A stretch of 64,000 bases of DNA. Source: Demequina salsinemoris (lineage in GTDB: Bacteria; Actinomycetota; Actinomycetes; Actinomycetales; Demequinaceae). The notes under the pieces were generated by a model that was not told the origin of the DNA, ran no database searches, and was given only the letters and a program-made list of their open reading frames with translations. The number at the start of each line of letters is the position of its first letter. The first letter of the stretch is position 1. Shown here in pieces: positions 8,219-15,820 of the stretch. The translations under genes and the position numbers were made by a program. The DNA lies in contig NZ_BBQZ01000007.1 in assembly GCF_000974805.1 (NCBI RefSeq), positions 1-64,000 of the forward strand. Direction: 5' to 3'.

Positions 8219-9496
8219 TCAGTCCGTCCGGCGCCCCGGCATCGTCCTGAACCGGCTCGGCGCCAGCACGCCGAACCTCTCGGGAACCTCGTCGCCGCCC
8301 GCGAGCTCGCCGATGTGGGCCGCGACGACCTCGGCCGTCGCCGGGGCGTAGGTGAGGCCAAGCATCGCGTGGCCGGTCGCGACCACGGCGTTCGTGGTCC
8401 CGGGCAGCATGCCGATGATCGGCACGCCGTCGGCGGACATCGGCCGCAGCCCGGCCCAGCCCGCGGCGCGCTTGTCGAGCGGCACGTCCGGGTAGAGGTG
8501 GTGCAGGTCGGCGAGCAGCCGCTCGACGGTCGCCTCGGCGACCTCGGGTCGGCGCTGGCCCATGATCATCCCGGACGATGCGCGCACCCCCTTGTCGAGG
8601 GGCGTCACCGCGATGTGCGTGCGGCCGGTGAGCACCGAGGTGCGCGGGCGGAGGTCGGCCTCGACCTCGACGTCCACCGAGTAGCCGCCGCCCGAGTACA
8701 GCGGCAGGCGGGCACCGAGCCGCTTGGCCAGGTCCCTCGACGCGACACCTGCCGCGAGCACCACGGCGTCGCATTCGAGGACGCTCGTGGGGGTGACGAC
8801 GGCCGCGACCTCGCCGCCGCGCGTCGCGAAGCCGACCACGGGCGAGTGCTCGAAGATCTCGACGCCGGACGCGCGCAGGCTCGCGACGATCGCGTCCATG
8901 AGCGACACGGGCTCGACCTGGCGATCGTCGGGAGCGACATAGCCGTACGCATACGCGGGGCTCACGCCGGGATCGACCTCGGCCACCTCGTCGGCGCCCA
9001 CGAGCGGGCGGATCCGGCTCGCGAGCTGCGGGAACGGCTCGAAGACCTTGAGCGCCTCGTCGAGCTCCTCGCGCGACTCGAACGCATGCATCGAGCCCCC
9101 GCGATGCTGCTCGAAGACCAGCCCGTCGGCCACGTACTGGTCGTACAGCGGCATCGTCATCTGCGACAGGACGTCCTGCGCGCGCGTGCCCGCGTGGAAG
9201 GCCGACGTGCGCGTGGCGAGCCCCATGCGGGCCAGGAACGTGAGATATCCGGGGTCGACGCGAGGGGTGATGCTGATCGGCCCGTGCTTGTCCAGGAACG
9301 ACTTGGCGGCCATCAGCATCGTCCCGGGCGCGGGGACCGGGAACGACAGCACATCCGTGACGAGCGCGGCGTTGCCGTGCGACGGCCCCATCCCGTAGGT
9401 GTCCGCCTCGAGCACCGTGACGTCGTGCCCGTCCTTGACGAGCCGGTAGGCGGTCGCGAGCCCGACCACGCCGGCGCCGACGACGACGATCCTCAC
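8219..9496 (-). CDS. FAD-dependent D-amino-acid dehydrogenase-like oxidoreductase
   Basis: The 425-residue DAO-fold flavoprotein has the dinucleotide motif VVGAGVVGLATAYRL at residues 4-18 and the C-terminal GLRPMSADGVPIIG and TGHAMLGLTYAPATA segments of the DadA group. The reaction expected from the family is oxidative deamination of a D-amino acid to the 2-oxo acid and ammonia. It is followed after 4 bp by a RidA gene, which fits an enzyme that releases a reactive imine. The two are the last genes of a minus-strand run of catabolic genes. Confidence 0.85.
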   Translation of the reverse strand: MRIVVVGAGVVGLATAYRLVKDGHDVTVLEADTYGMGPSHGNAALVTDVLSFPVPAPGTMLMAAKSFLDKHGPISITPRVDPGYLTFLARMGLATRTSAFHAGTRAQDVLSQMTMPLYDQYVADGLVFEQHRGGSMHAFESREELDEALKVFEPFPQLASRIRPLVGADEVAEVDPGVSPAYAYGYVAPDDRQVEPVSLMDAIVASLRASGVEIFEHSPVVGFATRGGEVAAVVTPTSVLECDAVVLAAGVASRDLAKRLGARLPLYSGGGYSVDVEVEADLRPRTSVLTGRTHIAVTPLDKGVRASSGMIMGQRRPEVAEATVERLLADLHHLYPDVPLDKRAAGWAGLRPMSADGVPIIGMLPGTTNAVVATGHAMLGLTYAPATAEVVAAHIGELAGGDEVPERFGVLAPSRFRTMPGRRTD

Positions 9497-9500
9497 CGCG

Positions 9501-9875
9501 TCACGCTCCCGTGACCGCGGCGGTCGCGATCATCTCGACCTTGTACCCGGGAAGCGCGGCTCCGACCGTCGCCCTCGGGGGGAACGGCGACGGCACGACC
9601 GACCGGTAGGCAGCGTCGAACTCGGCGAAGTCGTGGTCGATGTCGTCCAGGAACACCTGCACCTGCACGAGGTCGGCCATCGACGATCCGGCGGCCTCGA
9701 GGATCGAGGCGAGCAGCTCGAGCGCGAGCAGGGTCTGCTCGCTCACGGTCGTGCCCCGCACCTCCCCGGTGACCGGGTCGTGCGACGTCAGGCCCGAGGT
9801 GAAGACGAGGTCGCCGACGACCTTGCCGTGGCTGTAGGCGGCGACCGCGTCGCCGACGTTGATGGTCTTGACCAT
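9501..9875 (-). CDS. RidA/YjgF family enamine/imine deaminase
   Basis: The 124-residue protein has the RidA fold signatures DLVFTSGLTSHDPVTGEV and the C-terminal SPFPPRATVGAALPGYKVEMIATAAV. The arginine and glutamate-type positions of the family are visible (R in PPRATVG, E in KVEM). RidA hydrolyses 2-iminoacids or enamines made by PLP enzymes and flavin oxidases. It lies next to a DadA-like oxidase and downstream of an aminotransferase, both imine-producing enzyme types. GAGGAG precedes the ATG with good spacing. Confidence 0.9.
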   Translation of the reverse strand: MVKTINVGDAVAAYSHGKVVGDLVFTSGLTSHDPVTGEVRGTTVSEQTLLALELLASILEAAGSSMADLVQVQVFLDDIDHDFAEFDAAYRSVVPSPFPPRATVGAALPGYKVEMIATAAVTGA

Positions 9876-9951
9876 GAGGTGCTCCTCGCTGCTCGGTGGT
9901 GCTCGTCGTGGAAATGCGATGGGGACGGGTCTGGGGTGGGCGGTTCTCGGC

Positions 9952-10953
9952 TCAGGCGCTCGTGTCGATGAGGACCTTGAGCGCCTCGCGGGCGTCCATG
10001 CGCCGGTAGGCCTCGGCCACCTCGGACAGCCCGAGCCGGTCGGTGAAGACCCGGCCGGGGTCGATGCGGCGCTCGAGGACCGCGGGCAGCAGCGCGGGCA
10101 GGTAGTGCCTCACCGGGGCGACGCCGCCGGTGATGGTCACGTTGCGCGCGAACAGCGTCGCGAGGTCGATCTGGACGCCGTGGGGGATTCCGACATAGGA
10201 CACCGTGCCGCCCGAGCGGACCGCGGCGAGCGCGGTCGAGAAGGACTGCGCGGTGCCGACGCATTCGAGCACCTGGTCCGCACCGGCGCCGTCGGTGAGC
10301 GCGGCGACGGCCACCACCGCGTCGTCCCCGCGGGCGGTGATGACCTCGTCGGCCCCGAGCGATCGGGCGAGCGCCTGCCGGTCCGCGTGCGTGCTCGCGA
10401 GCGCCACGACCCGCGCGGCGCCGAGCAGCCGCGCGGCGATGATCGCGCACTGGCCGACCGCGCCGTCGCCGATCACGACCGTCGTCGAGCCTGGCCCCAC
10501 CCCCGCGCTGAGCGCGGCGTGATAGCCGGTGCCCATGACGTCCGCGAGCGCGAGCATGGACGGAACCAGCGCATCGTCCGGGCGCGAGCCGTCGGGCAGG
10601 GCCCGCACGAGAGTGCCGTCCGCCTGCGGGACGCGCAGCAGCTCGGCCTGGCACGCCTCGGTGATCTCGCGACCCCAGAAGCCGCCGTGCTCGCACGACG
10701 TGGTGAGGCCGCGCGCGCACGCGGCGCACACCCCGTCGGACCAGCGGAAAGGGACGATGACCCAGTCGCCGACCGCGATGTCGGTCACCTCGTCGCCGGT
10801 CGCGATCACGGTGCCCACGGCCTCGTGCCCGATACGCGAGCCGGGCTTGGCCGTGCTCTGGCCTCGGTAGGACCACAGGTCGGAGCCGCACACGGCGGCG
10901 GCCTCGACCCGCACGACCGCGTCGGTCGGGTCGACGACGACGGGGTCGGGCAC
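9952..10953 (-). CDS. zinc-dependent alcohol dehydrogenase; N-terminus out of frame
   Basis: The 333-residue MDR-family enzyme has the catalytic zinc ligands CGSD and GHEAVG, a cysteine-rich structural-zinc-like loop (CAACARGLTTSCEHGG) and a Rossmann segment GDGAVGQ. The first about 16 residues expected of the family are missing from this frame. They occur in another frame from an ATG at 11002 (MRAAVLEGKAEV), with weak GAGG ribosome-binding sequence and 9 bp after the previous stop. Removing one C from the CCCCC run (complement of 10959-10963) joins the two parts into a normal start, LPRDVPDPVV. The locus is therefore either a recent frameshift mutant or carries a sequencing error. No ribosome-binding site precedes the GTG at 10953. 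Confidence 0.8.
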   Translation of the reverse strand: MPDPVVVDPTDAVVRVEAAAVCGSDLWSYRGQSTAKPGSRIGHEAVGTVIATGDEVTDIAVGDWVIVPFRWSDGVCAACARGLTTSCEHGGFWGREITEACQAELLRVPQADGTLVRALPDGSRPDDALVPSMLALADVMGTGYHAALSAGVGPGSTTVVIGDGAVGQCAIIAARLLGAARVVALASTHADRQALARSLGADEVITARGDDAVVAVAALTDGAGADQVLECVGTAQSFSTALAAVRSGGTVSYVGIPHGVQIDLATLFARNVTITGGVAPVRHYLPALLPAVLERRIDPGRVFTDRLGLSEVAEAYRRMDAREALKVLIDTSA

Positions 10954-11011
10954 GTCCCGGGGGAAGGACCTCAGCCTTGCCCTCGAGCACGGCGGCGCGC
11001 ATCGCGGCGCC

Positions 11012-12001
11012 TCAGATCTCGACGTCGCGGTTGACGAGGTTCGCCGGGCGCTCGCCGTGGACGAGCCGCTCGACCAGGCCGCGCAGCGAGATCTCGCGCG
11101 CGGCGAGGAACGAGTCCTCGGACAGGAAGGCCGCGTGCGGGGTGATGACGACGTTGTCGAACGTCGAGAGCTCGGTGGACTCGTCGCCGTCCTCGTCCTC
11201 GATCACGTCGATGCCCGCGCCGGCGATCCGGCCCTCGCGCAGTGCCGCGACGAGCGCGGGCTCGTCGACGACCTTCCCGCGCGCGGTGTTGATGAGGTAC
11301 GCGGTGGGCTTCATGAGCGCGAGCTCGCGCTCGGAGATGAGGTGGTGCGTCTCGGGCAGCAGCGGGGTGTGGAGCGAGACGATGTCGGAGCGCTCGAGCA
11401 GCTCGTCGAGCGTCTCGGCCTTGCCGACGCCGAAGTCGGCGAGGAACTCGACGGACTTGGTCGGCGCCCACGCGAGCACCTCGAGACCCATCGCCTTGAG
11501 CATCGGGACCATCCCCTGCGGGATGCCGCCGAAGAACGCGAGGCCGATCGTCTTGCCGCTGATCCGGTGAGGCATGGGGCCGAGCATCGGGTCCCACTTG
11601 CCGTCGCGCACCGTGCGGTCCAGCAGGCTGATGTTGCGCACGAGGTCGATGATCATCCCGACCGTGTGGAGTGCGACCTCCTCGACGCAGAAGCCCGGGG
11701 CGTTCACGACGGTCACGCCGTGCGCGGTCGCCGACGCGACGTCGATGTTCGACGTCCCGATGGCCTGCACCCCGACCGCCTTGAGCCCGGGCAGGCGGTC
11801 CATGACCTCGGCGGTGACCTCGAAGTACTCGACCACCGCGCCGTCGGCACCCTCGACGGCCGCCACGAACGCATCGTCCTCGTTGGGAGCCGTGGCCTCC
11901 ACGAGCTCGACCTGGTCGGCGACGCCCCACTTCTCGAGCAGGGAGCGCTCGTGGTCGAGCGTGTCGGTGATGTTGAAGTAGACGACCTTCGCTGCAGCCA
12001 T
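11012..12001 (-). CDS. D-isomer-specific 2-hydroxyacid dehydrogenase
   Basis: The 329-residue protein starts MAAAKVVYFN at 12001, where its ATG overlaps the upstream stop (TGATG) behind GGAGGAG. It has the catalytic arginine in NTARGKVVDEPAL, a glutamate in DVIEDED and the histidine in ITPHAAFLSED. The nucleotide-binding loop GLAFFGGIPQG is unusual for the family, which normally shows GxGxxG. It would reduce a 2-oxo acid to a D-2-hydroxy acid with NAD(P)H. The coupled aminotransferase upstream could supply the 2-oxo acid or semialdehyde. The exact substrate is unknown. Confidence 0.85.
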   Translation of the reverse strand: MAAAKVVYFNITDTLDHERSLLEKWGVADQVELVEATAPNEDDAFVAAVEGADGAVVEYFEVTAEVMDRLPGLKAVGVQAIGTSNIDVASATAHGVTVVNAPGFCVEEVALHTVGMIIDLVRNISLLDRTVRDGKWDPMLGPMPHRISGKTIGLAFFGGIPQGMVPMLKAMGLEVLAWAPTKSVEFLADFGVGKAETLDELLERSDIVSLHTPLLPETHHLISERELALMKPTAYLINTARGKVVDEPALVAALREGRIAGAGIDVIEDEDGDESTELSTFDNVVITPHAAFLSEDSFLAAREISLRGLVERLVHGERPANLVNRDVEI

Positions 12002-13287
12002 CAGGCGGCTCCTCCTTCGATGATGTCGAGGCACTCCTCGAGGATCGCCAGCCCCTCATCCAGGACCGGCGCGGTGACGTTGAGCGGCGTCGCGATGCGG
12101 ATCGCGTTGCCCTTGACCCCGCACGACAGCACGAGCAGCCCTCGCTCGAGCGCGGCGCGCCTGACAGCGTCGACCAGGTCGCCGCCCGGCGTCCCGTCGG
12201 CGTGGTCGAGCTGGATCGCCGCCATGAGGCCCAGCCCGCGCACGTCGGCGATCGATGCGTGGCGCTCCTTGAGGTCCGCGAGGCGTCCCGCGAGGTAGGC
12301 GCCCTGCGTGCGGACGTTGCCGAGCACGTCCGACGCGGCGAACTCGTCCAGGACCGCGAGCGCGGCCGCGGCCGCGAGGGGGTTGCCTCCGAACGTCGTG
12401 CCGTGCAGGCCGGGCTTCCACCTCGCCATGAGCTCGGGGGTCGAGACGATCGCGCTCATCGGCAGGCCGCCACCCATCGCCTTGCCGAGCGTCATGATGT
12501 CGGGCACGACGCCGTGCTGGGTCATCGCGAACATCTCGCCCGTGCGGCCGTAGCCGGCCTGGATCTCGTCGGAGATGAGCAGGATCCCGTGCTTGTCGCA
12601 CAGCGCGCGGAGCTCCTGCATGTAGCGCCGGGGCGGGACCCAGTAGCCGCCCTCGCCCTGGAGGGGCTCGATGAGGATCGCGGCGACGGTCTCGGGCAGC
12701 ACCACGTGGTCGAACAGGCGCTGGAGGTCGGCGAGCGCGCGGTCGGCGATCTCCTCATCGTCGAGGCCGGGGTACATCCCGCGCGACGGGTACGGCGCGA
12801 AGTGGACGCCGCCGAGCAGCGGCTCGTAGTGCGACCGGTACTTGGCGCTCGAGGCGGTGACGCTGGTCGCGCCGAGCGTGCGGCCGTGGAATGAGCCGAG
12901 GAAGGAGATGATCGCCGGGCGGCCGGTCGCGACGCGGGCCAGCTTGATCGCCCCGTCGATCGCCTCGGCGCCGCCGTTGGAGAAGAACACCGAGCCGAGG
13001 TCTCCGGGGGCGAGGAAGGCGATCCGGTCGGCCAGCTCCACGGTGGCCGGGTAGGTGACGACGTTGAACGAGGCGGTCACGAGGCGCGCGGCCTGCTCCT
13101 GGATCGCGGCCACGACGCGCGGGTGGCTGTGGCCGAGCGCGTTGACCGCGATGCCCTGCACCCAGTCCAGGTAGCGGGTGCCGTCCTCGGCGATCAGATA
13201 CGGACCCTCGCCGGCGACCGCGACCACGTCGGTGCTCCTCGCCAGGGCGGGGCTCAGGTGGGCCAGCTGCTCCGCGGTCGCCGTCAT
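12001..13287 (-). CDS. class III aminotransferase (4-aminobutyrate type)
   Basis: The 428-residue PLP enzyme is chosen to start at MTATAEQLAH (13287), behind GAAGGGAAC. The 43 residues in frame upstream have no coding character. It shows the class III features: FSNGGAEAIDGAIKLARVATGRP, the PLP aspartate in LISDEIQAGYGRTG and the Schiff-base lysine in MTLGKAMGGGLP. GABA, 5-aminovalerate, ornithine or beta-alanine are the usual substrates of close relatives, and the sequence alone does not decide. It heads a run with the hydroxyacid dehydrogenase, alcohol dehydrogenase, RidA and DadA-like genes, and is divergent from a PucR regulator. Confidence 0.88.
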   Translation of the reverse strand: MTATAEQLAHLSPALARSTDVVAVAGEGPYLIAEDGTRYLDWVQGIAVNALGHSHPRVVAAIQEQAARLVTASFNVVTYPATVELADRIAFLAPGDLGSVFFSNGGAEAIDGAIKLARVATGRPAIISFLGSFHGRTLGATSVTASSAKYRSHYEPLLGGVHFAPYPSRGMYPGLDDEEIADRALADLQRLFDHVVLPETVAAILIEPLQGEGGYWVPPRRYMQELRALCDKHGILLISDEIQAGYGRTGEMFAMTQHGVVPDIMTLGKAMGGGLPMSAIVSTPELMARWKPGLHGTTFGGNPLAAAAALAVLDEFAASDVLGNVRTQGAYLAGRLADLKERHASIADVRGLGLMAAIQLDHADGTPGGDLVDAVRRAALERGLLVLSCGVKGNAIRIATPLNVTAPVLDEGLAILEECLDIIEGGAA

Positions 13288-13436
13288 CGTGTTCCCTTCG
13301 TCCGTCTCACGGCGGCCCGAGGGCCGCTCCTGGCTGCGAAAGTAGCACCGGGAGACGCGACGACGGATGGGCCGCGAGGGCCAATTCTTGGGGCTGAGGT
13401 CGACTCGATGTAACACCGCCGTGCCACGATGACCGC

Positions 13437-15005
13437 ATGTCGATCACCGTCGCCGGCCTGCTCGCGCGCCCCGAGCTCGGCCTCACGCTCCTCAGCCCGG
13501 GCGCGCCCGGCGCGCTCGAGCGGAGCATCGTCTGGGCGCACCAGAGCGAGCTCGACGACCCGATGGCCTTCTCCGAGCCCGACGAGGTGCTGCTCACCAC
13601 CGGCAGCCTCATCCCCGGGCCCGGGTCGGTGCCTGGCTCGGACGCCACCGGCCAGGAGGCCGCGGGCTGGGAGCGGTACGTCGCGCGGCTGCGCGAGTCA
13701 CGCGCCGCCGCACTGGGCTTCGGCGTCGGCGTCGTCCATCAGGAGGTGCCGACCGCCCTGCTCGACGCCGCCCGTGAGCAAGGCCTCGTCGTCTTCGAGG
13801 TCCCCGAGGCGCTCCCCTTCTCCTCCGTGATCAAGGCGGTCTCGCGCGCGCAGGCCGACGAGGAGACGATGCGGCTGCGGCGCATGCACGTCGCGCAGCG
13901 GCGGTTGATCGCTGCGGCCGCCGCGCCCGACGTCAGCAGGCTGCTCATGGTCCGCGCGGCCGAGATCATCGGCGGCTGGGCCGCGCTCGTGCAGCCCTCG
14001 GGCGCGGTCTCCGAGATCTCCCACCTGGCGGCGAGACCCCTCGCAGTCGAGACCGCGCGCGAGCACGCCGGCTCCGGCCGCCAGGTGACGTTCTCGAGCG
14101 CCGAGGAGACCGAGCTGTGCGCGTGCGACGTCCGCACCCCCGACGGCGACCTGCTCGGCATCCTCGTGACCGGCTCCCGACGCGTGGGCGACCCCGTCGT
14201 CGCCGCGGTGCCCGTGATGACCTCGAGCCTGCTGGGCGTCTCGCTCGCGCGTACCCGCACCGGCGACAGGACCGTGCGCTCCCTGCGAGGCGCGCTCGTG
14301 ACCGAGCTGCTCGACGGGAACCTCTCGCTCGGCCGCGCCGTCGCGCGCGCCCTGTGGAACGGCCTTCCCCGCGAGCCGTTCACCGTCCTGTGCGCGACCG
14401 CCTCGGACGAGGCCTACGACCTGGTCGCCGAGCTCGCGCCGTTCGGGCCGCGACCCCGGGCGACCGTCGCCTTCGGCGAGCAGGACGACGTGCTGTGGGT
14501 CCTCGTCGGCAGCGACCGCGCACCGCTCGTCGCCGACCGCCTGCGCGGGATCGGTGCGGCCGTGGGCTCCTCCCCGAGCACGCGCTGGCCCGACGTGGCC
14601 TCGGCGCGGCGCGAGGCCTCGGGCGCGATGATGCTCGAGCGCGCCGCGACGCACGGGCCGCGCCCCGGCGGGCTCGCGGACCGCACCGCGAGCTCGGGGC
14701 TCAAGGCGGCGCTGGCACCCGAGCCCGCGAGGGCGTTCGCACGCGTCGCTCTCGGGCCCCTCGTCGGCGAGGGACCCGAGCCGCGCAGCCTCCTGGCGAC
14801 GCTCGAGACCTGGCTCGAGGCCGACGGCGGGATCGCTCAGACCGCGGACAGCCTGGGCGTGCACCGGCACACCGTCACCCGACGCCTCAAGCGGATCGAG
14901 GAGCTGCTCGGCGTCTCGCTCGCGCAGCCGCGCACCCAGCACGAGCTGTGGCTCGCGTGCACGCTGTGGGCGACCCACGGCCCCGCCGACCGCGCAGGGC
15001 GCTGA
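13437..15005 (+). CDS. PucR family transcriptional regulator
   Basis: The 522-residue protein has an N-terminal PucR purine-catabolism-regulator domain (about 1-125), a middle GGDEF-like or sensory stretch and a C-terminal PucR-type helix-turn-helix. The latter is seen as DGGIAQTADSLGVHRHTVTRRLKRIEELLG near residues 465-495. PucR proteins activate purine, amino-acid or GABA-degradation genes. The gene is divergent from the class III aminotransferase across a 149-bp intergenic region and converges on the racemase-like gene, so the neighbouring catabolic operons are its probable targets (inference from position). Confidence 0.88.
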   Translation: MSITVAGLLARPELGLTLLSPGAPGALERSIVWAHQSELDDPMAFSEPDEVLLTTGSLIPGPGSVPGSDATGQEAAGWERYVARLRESRAAALGFGVGVVHQEVPTALLDAAREQGLVVFEVPEALPFSSVIKAVSRAQADEETMRLRRMHVAQRRLIAAAAAPDVSRLLMVRAAEIIGGWAALVQPSGAVSEISHLAARPLAVETAREHAGSGRQVTFSSAEETELCACDVRTPDGDLLGILVTGSRRVGDPVVAAVPVMTSSLLGVSLARTRTGDRTVRSLRGALVTELLDGNLSLGRAVARALWNGLPREPFTVLCATASDEAYDLVAELAPFGPRPRATVAFGEQDDVLWVLVGSDRAPLVADRLRGIGAAVGSSPSTRWPDVASARREASGAMMLERAATHGPRPGGLADRTASSGLKAALAPEPARAFARVALGPLVGEGPEPRSLLATLETWLEADGGIAQTADSLGVHRHTVTRRLKRIEELLGVSLAQPRTQHELWLACTLWATHGPADRAGR

Positions 15006-15014
15006 CGAGACCCG

Positions 15015-15794
15015 TCAGATGAACCCGTGGTACGGCATCTGCTGGGTCGCGAACCTCAGCCAGCGGATCATGGTGATGAAGTCGAACACCGGCAGTCCGG
15101 TGGCCGCCTGGACGGCTGACGCGTAGGGCGGCATGTCGGAGCACTCGAGCAGGATCGCGCCGATGTCGGGCGCGTCCTGAAGCAGCGCCCGCGCCGCCTC
15201 GAGGACCTCTTCCTGCACCACAGAGTCGTCGAACTCACCGCGATCCTCGAGGATCGCGGAGAACTCCGGGGCGTCCCCGAGTCCCCGCACCACGAGATCC
15301 GACGAGTCGGTCACGCCGACGGCCTCGAGGAGCGCGGGGCTGAACGCGGTGCCGTTCGCGGTGAGCACGCCGATGCGCCGGCCGGGAAGCACCGCCCGGA
15401 TCCACGGGACCTGGATCAGGCTGGACATCGCGACCGGGATGCTCACCGCTGCCGCGACCTCGCGCTGATAGTTGCCGAAGAAGCCGCATGCGCCGGTGAT
15501 CGCGCGCACCCCCTCGCGCTGGAGCGCGCGGGCCCCCTCGATCAGGTCGTCGACGATCGAACCGTCCGCGCAGAACAGCTGCCCGGAGGTCAGACCGCCG
15601 ACCGCGCGCATCCGCACCGGGAAGTCGTACGTCCAGGCGTTGACGACGTTGCCGGGCATCATCGGATAGTGCACCTGGTCGATGTACAGGATCCCGACCG
15701 GGTAGCCCGCGACGTTCTGCCCGGCGGGCATGCGGACGCGCCCCAGTCGCTGACCTGGGGCGATGTACCCGGCCGGCGCGTGCTGATCGGTCAC
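15015..15794 (-). CDS. Asp/Glu/hydantoin racemase superfamily protein
   Basis: The 259-residue protein has two cysteine-containing segments typical of the Asp/Glu racemase superfamily, GACGFFGNYQ and LLECSDMPPY. Members racemise aspartate, glutamate or hydantoins, isomerise maleate, or decarboxylate arylmalonates; I cannot separate these by eye. The GTG at 15794 is favoured because GAGGAG lies 6 bases upstream. Another GTG at 15824 overlaps the amidase stop and would add ten residues. It is cotranscribed with the large amidase. A hydantoin or amino-acid racemase would fit the HyuA/HyuB and D-amino-acid genes nearby. Confidence 0.8.
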   Translation of the reverse strand: MTDQHAPAGYIAPGQRLGRVRMPAGQNVAGYPVGILYIDQVHYPMMPGNVVNAWTYDFPVRMRAVGGLTSGQLFCADGSIVDDLIEGARALQREGVRAITGACGFFGNYQREVAAAVSIPVAMSSLIQVPWIRAVLPGRRIGVLTANGTAFSPALLEAVGVTDSSDLVVRGLGDAPEFSAILEDRGEFDDSVVQEEVLEAARALLQDAPDIGAILLECSDMPPYASAVQAATGLPVFDFITMIRWLRFATQQMPYHGFI

Positions 15795-15820
15795 GATCGT
15801 GCTCCTCGTCTTCCTCGGAC

